This document shows positions 44,813 to 53,208 of a DNA stretch of 64,000 bases, piece after piece. Under the pieces are notes generated by a model, which was not told where the DNA came from, made no database searches, and saw only the letters and a list, made by a program, of their open reading frames with translations. Position 1 is the stretch's first letter, and every line of letters begins with the position of its first letter. A program made the position numbers and the translations under genes. Source of the DNA: an uncultured Endozoicomonas sp. (GTDB lineage Bacteria > Pseudomonadota > Gammaproteobacteria > Pseudomonadales > Endozoicomonadaceae); the NCBI RefSeq assembly GCF_947495845.1, contig NZ_CANMAO010000011.1, forward strand, positions 54,112-118,111, in the 5' to 3' direction.

Positions 44813-45997
44813 TTACAAAACATACCCACCCGCTACACAAGGTTTGTCGTCTGTACTCATGCCGTTAATCCATTCCGTGATCAACTCAACACCTTGGTTA
44901 TGGCTAAGAGACCGACCCAGCTCCGGCATCATGGCGCCGGGTTCTACCGATTCTATGCGGTAGACCAGAATCGATTGATCCGCATGGCCCGGCATAATAT
45001 CCACAGGACGATTGCCCGCGCCCTTGCCTGCAGCAATGGGGCGTTTACAGAAGCCGTAGTTTTCATCCAGTGGTGTATCTATGGTTAAGAACAGTCCACT
45101 GGTGCGCGCCGCGCCATTTGGATTGTGGCAATGGCTGCAGTTAGCGTCCAAATAGCTTTTTGCCTGATGTTCGAGGGTTTCATTTTCCCTGGCATTGGGC
45201 CACAAAGCGTTCTGTGGCGCGCCGTTGATATCGTCCAGTCCGGTTAATAATCCTGCGTTCATCAAGTAAGCAAGCTGATTTTCCGTGCCGGAACTGTAGG
45301 TGAAGTCCCGGTTAAGGTGGCGGATTTTTGGTCCGAGGGGTTTGACTGCCTGCCGACTGTCTTCTTCGGCGTGGCATCCTGCGCATTGGTTAGCGTCAGG
45401 AATGATGTAAGTAAACGATGTTTGCTCTGGGTTGCCATCAATGTCGGTAACGGTGAGCTGTTTGTAGTCACCTGCCCATTCCAATACGGCTTCTGTCTGC
45501 TGTTGGTTCCAGACATAAGGCAGTGCAACCCAACCACTTTCCTGATGGATTAATAAACGGGTTTCAACCAGTTTAACTTTGTCCCGAGGCAACCCGTCTT
45601 CCGGAGAAAACAGAGATTTATCACCTTCCGATGCTTTCAGTACTGTGCCTTCTGCAGCTTCTGCAACGGGGTAATAAAACGTTTTGCTGATGATGGTGCC
45701 AACGGGGTATTCAATTTCTCCATCAACGACAGTGGCCTGCTTTCCTGGTGGCACCCACAGGGTGCGCAGTTTGCTGGCGTAATCCGTAAACAGCGGTGTG
45801 TTCAATGTATACGGCACAACACCTTCAGCCAATTCCAGATGGCTGTCACTGAACGATAACACCTGCCACTGGCTTAGGTTGTCTGGATAGTTATCCCCGG
45901 AGGTCATCAGCAGTGGCTGCGGCTTGTCGCCACAGCCTGCCAATACCAGGGAAAACAACAAGACCAGTAAAGCCCTGACCCTGATAACTGCAGTCAT
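44813..45997 (-). CDS. diheme c-type cytochrome lipoprotein (SO2930 / TIGR03806-like family)
   Basis: A 394-residue lipoprotein (lipobox VLAGC). The C-terminal half has two heme c motifs, CAGCH (about residue 206) and CSHCH (about 289). The segments PLFTDYASKLRTLWVPPG and FPVGTIISKTFYYP-like YPVGTIISKTFYYP match the SO2930-type family, which typically lies beside the beta-helix protein, as here. The role in electron transfer is unknown. It starts 3 bases after the beta-helix gene stop, in one operon. Confidence 0.88.
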   Translation of the reverse strand: MTAVIRVRALLVLLFSLVLAGCGDKPQPLLMTSGDNYPDNLSQWQVLSFSDSHLELAEGVVPYTLNTPLFTDYASKLRTLWVPPGKQATVVDGEIEYPVGTIISKTFYYPVAEAAEGTVLKASEGDKSLFSPEDGLPRDKVKLVETRLLIHQESGWVALPYVWNQQQTEAVLEWAGDYKQLTVTDIDGNPEQTSFTYIIPDANQCAGCHAEEDSRQAVKPLGPKIRHLNRDFTYSSGTENQLAYLMNAGLLTGLDDINGAPQNALWPNARENETLEHQAKSYLDANCSHCHNPNGAARTSGLFLTIDTPLDENYGFCKRPIAAGKGAGNRPVDIMPGHADQSILVYRIESVEPGAMMPELGRSLSHNQGVELITEWINGMSTDDKPCVAGGYVL

Positions 45998-46000
45998 GAT

Positions 46001-47227
46001 TTATCCTTCCATCGTCGGCAAAGAAATTGCGGCCAGCTTTGGTACTTTACAACGATGTTGCGTCATATCAGTGGTGATGTTGCTATAGCCGTTACCTGCA
46101 TCCACATTCACAACACCACTGTCGCCATTATCGATACACAGAGCCGGCACGGTGCTGTCAGGATTGACAATGCCATCCCACAGAATATCTGGCAGGCTGC
46201 CGGTGAAACCGAATTCAGCGATTTTCAGAGCTTTCAGTTCCATGCGATCAGGGCTGTCGCCACCGCCTTCAAAACGGTTGTTGTAAACAAAGATGCCTTC
46301 TGGATAAGGGTCGAAGTTATCCGCCTGCTTGTAGTCTTTTTCGTAACCGGCGGTGAAGTAACTGCTCACAATCACGTTGGCGGTTTTGTTGTCTTTGATA
46401 TCGTTATCAAATATCTCAACTTTGTCGTTTGAGTTGATCAGGATGCCAGAGCCGGCAGGCACAGCGGCCACGGCAGTTCCGGGAGTACCGAAGTTGTCAT
46501 AGTTGTTTTCGAACACCTGATTTTGATAAATCCGGGTGCTATGACCAGGCTGAGTCAGCTGAGGCATGTTGAAAATCAAAATACCGCCGGTGTTGTTGGT
46601 GGCTACGTTACCGTAAACATCTGCACCGATGGTGTTTTCAATTTCAATACCGGCAACGTTGTATTCTGCGCGGTTGTTGCGAACGATCACGTTATTGGAT
46701 TGCCCAACGTAAATACCCGCGTCGGAAGCGCCAATGGCGACAGAGTCTTCTATCAATGTGTTTTCGGTTTGAACCGGGTAAAGGCCGTAAGCGCCGTTTT
46801 TGTTATCCGGGCCATTGGTCCATTCAACCCGTACACGACGGATAACAATGTTTTCACCCTGATTTACTTTCAGTGCATCACCTTTGGTGTCTTCAATAGC
46901 CAGATCTTCCACCACAAAATCGTTGGCGTTCACCAACAGGCCTTCTGCGCCGGCAACCTGGCCTTTAAAGGACAGAATGGTTTTATCCATACCGGCACCG
47001 CGAATGGTGACACCATCCACATTCAAAGAGAGGCTTCGATCGATAGTGAACGTGCCTTCCGGAATTTCAATCACATCGCCGGCTTTGGCCTTAATCAGTT
47101 TGGATTGTAATTCTTTGCGGAAATCATCGGAGGTTTCGGTGGTCTGGGTGACGTCCTGACCATCCTGACCGCAGGCGGCCAATAAAAAGGACGTGGCAGT
47201 GACTGCCAGTAAAGAACGAATCTTCAA
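46001..47227 (-). CDS. parallel beta-helix lipoprotein (TIGR03805-like)
   Basis: A 408-residue lipoprotein (lipobox LLAAC). The main part has repeated right-handed beta-helix coils with the regular DVYGNVATNNTGGILIF and VRNNRAEYNVAGIEIE pattern. It matches the family that pairs with the SO2930-like cytochrome. Such a fold often binds or cleaves polysaccharides, but no lyase or hydrolase residues were recognised. First gene of the two-gene unit. Confidence 0.88.
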   Translation of the reverse strand: MKIRSLLAVTATSFLLAACGQDGQDVTQTTETSDDFRKELQSKLIKAKAGDVIEIPEGTFTIDRSLSLNVDGVTIRGAGMDKTILSFKGQVAGAEGLLVNANDFVVEDLAIEDTKGDALKVNQGENIVIRRVRVEWTNGPDNKNGAYGLYPVQTENTLIEDSVAIGASDAGIYVGQSNNVIVRNNRAEYNVAGIEIENTIGADVYGNVATNNTGGILIFNMPQLTQPGHSTRIYQNQVFENNYDNFGTPGTAVAAVPAGSGILINSNDKVEIFDNDIKDNKTANVIVSSYFTAGYEKDYKQADNFDPYPEGIFVYNNRFEGGGDSPDRMELKALKIAEFGFTGSLPDILWDGIVNPDSTVPALCIDNGDSGVVNVDAGNGYSNITTDMTQHRCKVPKLAAISLPTMEG

Positions 47228-47407
47228 AGTCGCTTCCTCATTGTTGTTATTGTTTTCGGTAGTCCAGTGGACTATACGGTGAGGAGCGAGGGAGTGTCTG
47301 ACTGAAAATAAAAAAGTCAGACTGATTTTAAAATCAGTCAGGCGGTTTCAGAATCAGTAGGTAGGCATTCATGCTACTGCGGGTAGCCTGAAAGGATTGG
47401 TGTGAAT

Positions 47408-47437
47408 GTCGGCAACCCTTACAGGGTTACCGACCTA
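47408..47437. repeat. repeat family D, copy 5 (half element)
   Basis: GTCGGCAACCCTTACAGGGT then TACCGACCTA. The TAA stop of the AraC-family gene lies inside it. Confidence 0.75.
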
Positions 47438-48527
47438 TCTGCTCTTTTCGGTATGCGCTGGGTGTCACACCGGTTCTTTCTTTAAACGCACGATTGAATG
47501 CACTCAATGAACGAAAACCGGTATCCAGTGCAATAGAAAGTACCGGCAAACTGTATTCCTGTTCAGAAATCAGACGACGGCAAGATTCTTGAATGCGATA
47601 CCCATTAAGAAAGTCATTAAAATTCCGGTAACCCATTTGCTGATTGATGAGTTGTCTTAACCGGTATTCCTGAATGTTCATTGCATCGGCGAGATTGCTG
47701 ATGGTTATCCCTTCCTGCTTATACAGCTTTTGTTCTTCCATCAGCTGTTTTAATTGATCAATCGAGTCAGCTTCAAGAGCGGTTTCAGGTTCGTTTTGTG
47801 AAAGCTCGCAATCATCACGAAGCAAAATATGTGTGACGGGTGATTCTTGTGATATCGATTCGGTAAACAACAAACCAGAGCGAAATTTTAGCAGGCGGCC
47901 ATAAAAGGCAAACAGAAACAGAGCCAGCATAACGGGCTGAGCTAATTTAAACGCCGGTGGTCCGCCATTGAAAAATTGCTCCATAGTGACGACGACGGCG
48001 ATATAAAAACCAACGCTGCCCAACAGCCACACCCGAAGTTGCCGGCGGGATTCCACCAGATCATCCCGCAGGCTACGCACGACGGTGAGCAATGCATGGG
48101 CAATCAGGCCAAATTCAAGCCATTGTGGCAGCTGAAACATCGCCCAATTGAAAATATAGGAGCTGTCCAGCCCAAACAGGTAAGCAGTCACTCTGCCGAT
48201 GGCTGGCGAAAAAATAATGATAAAGGGAATAGCGAGTGTTTTTCTATTCAAGCGGAAACTGTCGTCAAATAGTAGCAGACAGACCATCCAGAACAGGGTT
48301 GGAATCATATTGCGGAAGAAACCGCAGATCCAAAGCAGCCAAAAATTATCCGTTGCTGCCTGAAGTATGGGTTGCAGCAGGTAACCCAGTAAACTGATTT
48401 GCAGTAGTGCGAAGCACAGTGCTCGTTTATCGCGACCTTTTAGTTGAACTGCTGGAGCCACCTGAAACAAGGTCATCAGTGCCAATGCAAGGCTGAAAAA
48501 GGTAGCGGCAATTTGGTAATCGGGCAT
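47427..48527 (-). CDS. membrane-anchored AraC-family transcriptional regulator
   Basis: A 366-residue protein. Residues 1-215 form about seven membrane helices; residues 260-365 are an AraC DNA-binding domain with two helix-turn-helix parts (ISNLADAMNIQEYRLRQLI and SVLSIALDTGFRSLSAFNRA-like PVLSIALDTGFRSLSAFNR) and the final FKERTGVTPSAYR. It would sense a membrane or periplasmic signal and probably controls the adjacent cytochrome/beta-helix operon. The stop codon and the last three residues come from a family D repeat. Confidence 0.9.
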   Translation of the reverse strand: MPDYQIAATFFSLALALMTLFQVAPAVQLKGRDKRALCFALLQISLLGYLLQPILQAATDNFWLLWICGFFRNMIPTLFWMVCLLLFDDSFRLNRKTLAIPFIIIFSPAIGRVTAYLFGLDSSYIFNWAMFQLPQWLEFGLIAHALLTVVRSLRDDLVESRRQLRVWLLGSVGFYIAVVVTMEQFFNGGPPAFKLAQPVMLALFLFAFYGRLLKFRSGLLFTESISQESPVTHILLRDDCELSQNEPETALEADSIDQLKQLMEEQKLYKQEGITISNLADAMNIQEYRLRQLINQQMGYRNFNDFLNGYRIQESCRRLISEQEYSLPVLSIALDTGFRSLSAFNRAFKERTGVTPSAYRKEQIGR

Positions 48528-48683
48528 CCGGATCTACACTCTTTATTATCACTTCTTATTATAAGTTTTATCATGCCTTTATAGACGTCATGGTATACGT
48601 AAAAAGGTGGTATAGAAAATAGTAGCTGAATAAATTCTGAGGTATGCATTCCAACGCTAGAGCGAGTCTGTCTCAATAGTTCT

Positions 48684-48770
48684 GGTTCCCATGCAGAGCA
48701 TGGGAGCGAGATGTTTGGAGTTTTGCGACAACCTCGGAGCATGGAAACGAGATGTTTGGGGCAATACGAC
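48684..48770. repeat. dispersed repeat family E, copy 2
   Basis: GGTTCCCATGCAGAGCATGG GAGCGAGATGTTTGG is followed by a diverged second unit GGAGCATGGAAACGAGATGT; the GAGATGTTTGG module is repeated twice. It lies in the gap before the cupin gene. Confidence 0.65.
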
Positions 48771-48814
48771 AGCCTAAAAGCATGGGGCTGATGTATATCG
48801 ACGAACCAACTTTA

Positions 48815-49516
48815 TTATTGCTCTTCTGCATTGTTTATCCACCATTCTGCACCGGATTCAGGGTCAGTTCCCAGGTGGAAAGGGTAGCGATCTTTCACGC
48901 TGTTACCTTCTTTTTCGAGATAAAGGTTGATCACCACCGCAGACGCATTGCCTGTGGATTCTTTCAATCGATGAGTATTTTGCCCTTCCGCGGAAAAATA
49001 CTCGGCGGGCTCAAACCGCAGTAATTCACGACGGTGTGGTAGTAACGCCAGTTTAACTTTGTTTTCCGTCAACTGATCAGAGTAACCATAAAATTCTGTG
49101 ATATGGCCATGCACTAACAGTGGGCCGCAATCCACAAAATGATCATGGGTGACGGTCGCTTCTCCAGGTGACAGTGTAATAGCGACCAGGGAAAATATGT
49201 CTGTTTGGATATCAAGCTGCTCAGCTGTTTCACTTTGGAACAAAATTTCTCGATGACAGGCCTTCCGCTGTGCCAGTTGGGCTAACGGGGTAAGGTTAAT
49301 GTTGCTATTGGCGAGCGCTTTACCGAGGTTTTTCCATACCCACTTTGGCATTTGGTGTTTTGGAATTTGTGCGTTGGTGCCTTCATCCAATAGTTTGCAG
49401 GTGAGGTCGTTTATCTGCCGCCGGATCTCATTGATGGGGTCTGTTAATGTAGCTGGCGGTTTGCCAGTCTTGAAACAGGGTGCTGTATGACTCAAACCGT
49501 GATGCCTCTCACACAA
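48815..49516 (-). CDS. cysteine-dioxygenase-type cupin (thiol dioxygenase-like)
   Basis: A 233-residue protein with the CDO-type iron site: His124 and His126 in VTHDHF, and His182 in THRLKESTGNASAVVINLYL. This last segment closely resembles the LHRVEN...AVSLHLY of cysteine dioxygenases, and the 56-residue spacing is similar to the family. It may oxidise cysteine or another small thiol to a sulfinate. The start is unclear: TTG 49516 opens the longest frame and no ATG precedes the conserved region. Confidence 0.6.
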   Translation of the reverse strand: MCERHHGLSHTAPCFKTGKPPATLTDPINEIRRQINDLTCKLLDEGTNAQIPKHQMPKWVWKNLGKALANSNINLTPLAQLAQRKACHREILFQSETAEQLDIQTDIFSLVAITLSPGEATVTHDHFVDCGPLLVHGHITEFYGYSDQLTENKVKLALLPHRRELLRFEPAEYFSAEGQNTHRLKESTGNASAVVINLYLEKEGNSVKDRYPFHLGTDPESGAEWWINNAEEQ

Positions 49517-49596
49517 AATACAAATGCGTTACCACTATATCCTTATGACGAATGATTCCTGTGTGCAGTGAATATAGTCTGAGCACCGGGATTTGC

Positions 49597-50229
49597 TCAG
49601 ATGGGATAGGTATCAATCACGATAGTAGCCAGAAGTTTAATAAGTCTTTGGTCCACCAGTTCTGGTCGCAGCAGGTTTAGCGACCATTTTTCATGCCCAC
49701 CGGATGATCTTTTCAAGCTGGCAATTTGAATTCTTGGGTTCTCATAAGCCGCGATTCTCAGCTCTCCAGTGGCTTTGTTGAGTGTTGCTTGAGCGACGTA
49801 ACGACCGTCTTTATTTTGCAGGTAGAGTTTTGCGTCTTTCACTGTGAGTAATGTGGCTTTGATATCGCCAAGATGGGTGCCAGTAGAATCATTCACATAA
49901 TATTCATGCCAATAAAAGCTAAGCGTGAAAGGTAGATAGGAAGACCAGGTGAACTTGGCGGTGGCATCCCAGAATCCGTTGCTGTTGTAGAGCTCATAAG
50001 AGCGGAAGACCCGGAATTTTGATTTATACACAGTGCTGGTTATTCCGCGGATAGCATCTTCGAAAAAGAAGTCTTCGCCAAATAGGTCGTTGTCTTTGGT
50101 GATTCTCATGCTGTTGGGTGATGTGGTAATGAAATGTTGTTCATAACATCCGACGTCCAAACAGGCTGATGCAAATGTGCTGATGAAGGTTAGCGCGATG
50201 ATGAGTGCGGTGAGTGTTCGTTTGACCAT
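49597..50229 (-). CDS. exported protein of unknown function, LURP/tubby-like fold possible
   Basis: A 210-residue protein with a signal peptide ending FASA. The mature part is mostly predicted beta-strands: SMRITKDNDLFGEDFFFED, KFRVFRSYELYNS and KLYLQNKDGRYVAQATL. The alternating strand plus DG turn pattern is reminiscent of LURP-one-related proteins, which is only a weak suggestion. No conserved catalytic residues. ATG 50229 is the only good start. Confidence 0.65.
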   Translation of the reverse strand: MVKRTLTALIIALTFISTFASACLDVGCYEQHFITTSPNSMRITKDNDLFGEDFFFEDAIRGITSTVYKSKFRVFRSYELYNSNGFWDATAKFTWSSYLPFTLSFYWHEYYVNDSTGTHLGDIKATLLTVKDAKLYLQNKDGRYVAQATLNKATGELRIAAYENPRIQIASLKRSSGGHEKWSLNLLRPELVDQRLIKLLATIVIDTYPI

Positions 50230-50497
50230 GCTGACACCTGATGTAAGTAAGAAATATTTTGGTCAATCTTTGATGTGATCTGGTATGAAAAGTTCGCTGA
50301 ATAGTAATAGCATGCAATGAAAAATGGTGTTGGTTAAAAAATGAACAGGTTTCTGCGAGGGTTGCAATCAAAGACGAAAACACACTTATCCACAGGTCAT
50401 TCAATAGGTTGATCAATGAAATTGTTGATTAATATCAATATTGCGATAAGTGGTAGTTTTTATATTTCAAGTGGATATATTTTCAGGGCAAACAAAA
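50230..50497. other. AT-rich gene-free stretch
   Basis: About 270 AT-rich bases between the exported protein start and a terminator. No gene or known repeat was seen; it should hold the promoter of the exported-protein gene. Confidence 0.4.
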
Positions 50498-50520
50498 ATG
50501 CCCGACGGGTGTCGGGCATT
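50498..50520 (-). terminator. Rho-independent terminator
   Basis: AATGCCCGAC and GTCGGGCATT form a 10-base stem with a 4-base loop; on the reverse strand it is followed by TTTTG. It terminates the acidic-protein gene ending at 50554. Confidence 0.88.
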
Positions 50521-50553
50521 GATCATTAGAAAGTGAAGATGGTGTGAGAGTGC

Positions 50554-51015
50554 CTAATGGCGGGTTTCACTGGCGGGTAGGATATTCGGGTGATCCAGCC
50601 ATTCTTCCGGGTTGTCATCAATAGAATCGATGGTCTCCACTTCGTCCAGCTCGCCACGGGTAGCAAGAACAGCCAGCTCTTTGGCAAACTTTTGCAGCAC
50701 TTCGATCACATCATCCCTGTGGATATTCATGCTTTCATCAATCTCGATACTGAACAGCGGCGCTGCATCATCAAGATCTTCATCTTCTTTGCGGATGAGC
50801 ACCATGTGCAGACCGTCAAATTCGTCGTCACTGACTTCCGCCAGCTTAAAGGTAATGGATTGCGCATCCCGTAATATCGAGAGCAGTTTTAGCGCTTCTG
50901 CGGCACTGAGATCGCCGGCATCGACACGTTCTTCAACGTATTCTCTGGCAGAGAGGCCGGAATCGATATAGCTATCTACCAGATCTTGAATACTCTTATA
51001 TTTTTCTTGGCTCAT
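50554..51015 (-). CDS. acidic protein of unknown function
   Basis: A 153-residue, strongly acidic soluble protein. The N-terminal half (IQDLVDSYIDSGLSAREYVE) is helical; the C-terminal half is Asp/Glu-rich (SIDDNPEEWLDHP). No family was recognised. ATG 51015 is chosen because GGAGGG lies a few bases upstream; the frame up to 51099 has no support. A good terminator follows. Confidence 0.7.
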   Translation of the reverse strand: MSQEKYKSIQDLVDSYIDSGLSAREYVEERVDAGDLSAAEALKLLSILRDAQSITFKLAEVSDDEFDGLHMVLIRKEDEDLDDAAPLFSIEIDESMNIHRDDVIEVLQKFAKELAVLATRGELDEVETIDSIDDNPEEWLDHPNILPASETRH

Positions 51016-51228
51016 AGACCCTCCGTACAGCTGTGTAAGCTGATGTCTGACGGCGTTTTCGTCAGACTTCAAGGCCAGAATCATCAGGAAAAATTGCACG
51101 ACATAATCCTGATTCCTGATTTCAGTGTACCTGAATGATGATGAATGTATAGGGGTTACTACTGATGAAGTTTGCAGGCTATGACTATAGTCTCGACAGT
51201 GATAAGTTCCTTGGCTCGAACAATGCTA

Positions 51229-51491
51229 GGGTCTGTTGACGTTTCGTTTCGAGGCTCAGTGATTCAGAAAAACGTCCACCGCGCGAAAGACTTGAGAAGT
51301 GCGTAGTCATTCTACGTCGAGCAAGTCTGACAAAGCGGAGGACGTTTTTCTGAGTCACCCGAAGGGCGGGTCAGGGCGCCCCTATGTCGTTGTTCCAGTA
51401 CCTTGAAAGGCAATGAGCATTCCTGCGGCACTGCGCCTAGCCATAGGAGCGCCCTGACCCGCTGAGCACGTAACGAAATGTCAACAGACCC
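51229..51491. repeat. repeat family C, full element (263 bases)
   Basis: Terminal inverted repeats GGGTCTGTTGACGTTTCGTT and AACGAAATGTCAACAGACCC (one mismatch). The inside has GC-rich CGCCCTGACCCGC/GCGGGTCAGGGCG arms and an AGAAAAACGTCC/GGACGTTTTTCT pair. No open frame for a transposase, so it is MITE-like. It ends 39 bases before the LysR gene start. Solo ends are at 30314 and 34866. Confidence 0.85.
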
Positions 51492-51530
51492 TTGCATCTC
51501 AGGCAAACAACGCTGTACACAAAAAATAGT

Positions 51531-52481
51531 ATGAATTTATATCGACTCAACCTGAATCTGCTGCCCGGCCTTAAGGCATTGCTGGATACCCAGAGTGTAT
51601 CCCTTGCGGCCAAACAGATGCACGTCACCCAGTCCGCCATGAGCCGGACGTTGGCACAACTTCGTGAAGCACTTCATGACCCCATTCTGGTGCGTCAGGG
51701 AAATAAGGTGTTCCTCTCAGAAAAAGCCCTGGCGCTGAAAGAAGATGTGAACCGTGTGGTGACTGAAGCCGGGACGATTTTTGAGAATCAGCAGTTTGAT
51801 CCATGGACAACAGAAAAGAATTTCACCATTGCCGGTAGCTATATTCTGCTTGAGCAGTACTTGCCCGATATTCTTCATCAGTTTTGGAAGCAGGCGCCTA
51901 ATTTCAACTTTGAGCTGCTTGACTTCAGTCCGCAGCTTGATCAAAAGCTGGAGGCAGGGCAGGTGGATCTGGTGATGGCTTATGTGGGTAAGCCGCCAGC
52001 GGGTTTCAGTTATGTGCCTCTGATGGAAGATACGCTCTGTGCCTTGATATCAGAGGATCATCCAATTGGTGATAACAACATTACGGTTGAAGATTTAGAA
52101 AAATATGCCGTTGTACGGCACTCTTCCTGGTTGGGAAGTCCTCACTTTATGCGGGATTATCTGGATGGACTTAGCAGAAATATCCGAGTGGCAGCGAAAG
52201 CGCCAAGCTTCCCGGTTGCGCTGCAGCTGGTGAATGACAGCAATCGCATCTTGCTGACCATGGAAAAAGTGGCGGAAGCCAATACCTATGTAAAGAATAT
52301 GAGAATGAAGCCGCTGCCCGGCAAGCTTCCCAAAGTTCAGTATTATATTGTATGGCCCGAGTACTGGGAACATAACCGAGCCCACCGATGGTTCCGGGAG
52401 TTCATCATCAACCGATTCCGCCAGCAACTGAAAGAAAATGATCGACGCAATGAGGTGTTAAGCGAAGTCATAAGTCGTTGA
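51531..52481 (+). CDS. LysR-family transcriptional regulator
   Basis: A 316-residue regulator. The winged helix-turn-helix is SVSLAAKQMHVTQSAMSRTL (about 22-41), preceded by LNLLPGLKALLDTQ and followed by HDPILVRQGNKV. The C-terminal half is a LysR co-inducer domain. Ligand and targets are unknown. ATG 51531 is chosen over TTG 51492. A family C element occupies most of its upstream region, so its promoter must lie inside or be supplied by it. Confidence 0.92.
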   Translation: MNLYRLNLNLLPGLKALLDTQSVSLAAKQMHVTQSAMSRTLAQLREALHDPILVRQGNKVFLSEKALALKEDVNRVVTEAGTIFENQQFDPWTTEKNFTIAGSYILLEQYLPDILHQFWKQAPNFNFELLDFSPQLDQKLEAGQVDLVMAYVGKPPAGFSYVPLMEDTLCALISEDHPIGDNNITVEDLEKYAVVRHSSWLGSPHFMRDYLDGLSRNIRVAAKAPSFPVALQLVNDSNRILLTMEKVAEANTYVKNMRMKPLPGKLPKVQYYIVWPEYWEHNRAHRWFREFIINRFRQQLKENDRRNEVLSEVISR

Positions 52482-52503
52482 GGGTAGAGAAAGGTCATTA
52501 AGG

Positions 52504-52857
52504 TCAGGCTGAAGGTGTTGTGTACTCGAGTTTCAATCGTGGCAACACTATGCCCATCCAGGGAGAGAAGCTGATTTTTACAGCATAACTATCCGGGGAT
52601 GCATCATCATTTTGTGATGTGGCTGTTATTTCCCGAGCCACAAGATCCACAACATCGCAATGTTTTCTAAGACATTGTAATAAAGTGCCAGTAGCACCTC
52701 CGATACCGCACCCGGTGACCATGTAATAGCTAAATACGCCAACACCTGCACCGCCCCCTGTAACGGCATAAGCAGCCGCAGCCAAGCCACCCCCAATGAT
52801 TGATGAGTTTATAGCGAGAGTGCAATCTATGGTGTTGATGTTAGTGTTGTTATTCAT
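52504..52857 (-). CDS. small Gly-rich membrane protein of unknown function
   Basis: A 117-residue protein with one or two Gly/Ala-rich hydrophobic segments (IIGGGLAAAAYAVTGGGAGV, then GCGIGGATGTLL) and a soluble C-terminal tail. No family was recognised. ATG 52857 gives a protein without the extra upstream hydrophobic part. It is convergent with the LysR gene. Confidence 0.5.
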   Translation of the reverse strand: MNNNTNINTIDCTLAINSSIIGGGLAAAAYAVTGGGAGVGVFSYYMVTGCGIGGATGTLLQCLRKHCDVVDLVAREITATSQNDDASPDSYAVKISFSPWMGIVLPRLKLEYTTPSA

Positions 52858-52938
52858 AGTCGATTTTTCACAAACCAGGTTGTAAAAATAGAGTGCGATA
52901 ATGAGAAAAAGTTCCATTATTACGCCACTTTTATATGT

Positions 52939-53208
52939 TTATAGGGGCTGACTATCACTCGCGATGTTGGTTTCGTTGCTATTTTGGCTATTTAAATGCA
53001 ACACATCATGCAGTTTTTGCAGTTGAGCCGTTAGTAGATGCAAAGGTCTGCTGCTGGAAACGGTCACAGCCACTTCAATTTTCTCACCATAACTGGATGG
53101 CGCCATGCTCATGGCGTTCAGAGTGAAACCACGATGACGGATAACCCTGAGAATGCGCTCAACCACATCCGGTTGTTGACGGCAGTGTAGGTGTAATTGA
53201 ACGCTCAT
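52939..53208 (-). CDS. ilvM: acetolactate synthase II small subunit
   Basis: An 89-residue ACT-domain regulatory subunit ([24 protein letters not shown], at residues 5-28, then LNAMSMAPS). It activates the IlvG catalytic subunit in valine and isoleucine synthesis. It overlaps ilvG by 4 bases (ATGA). The ilvE-D-A genes that follow in E. coli are absent here. Confidence 0.9.
   Translation of the reverse strand: MSVQLHLHCRQQPDVVERILRVIRHRGFTLNAMSMAPSSYGEKIEVAVTVSSSRPLHLLTAQLQKLHDVLHLNSQNSNETNIASDSQPL

Noticed and set aside
46523..47110. 195-residue frame antisense to the beta-helix gene
   Set aside because: A product of the repetitive beta-helix codons; no start signal or family match.
42391..47437. 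Possible CRISPR array made of family D repeats
   Set aside because: Copies are kilobases apart, are palindromic with variable centres, and no cas genes or regular spacers exist.
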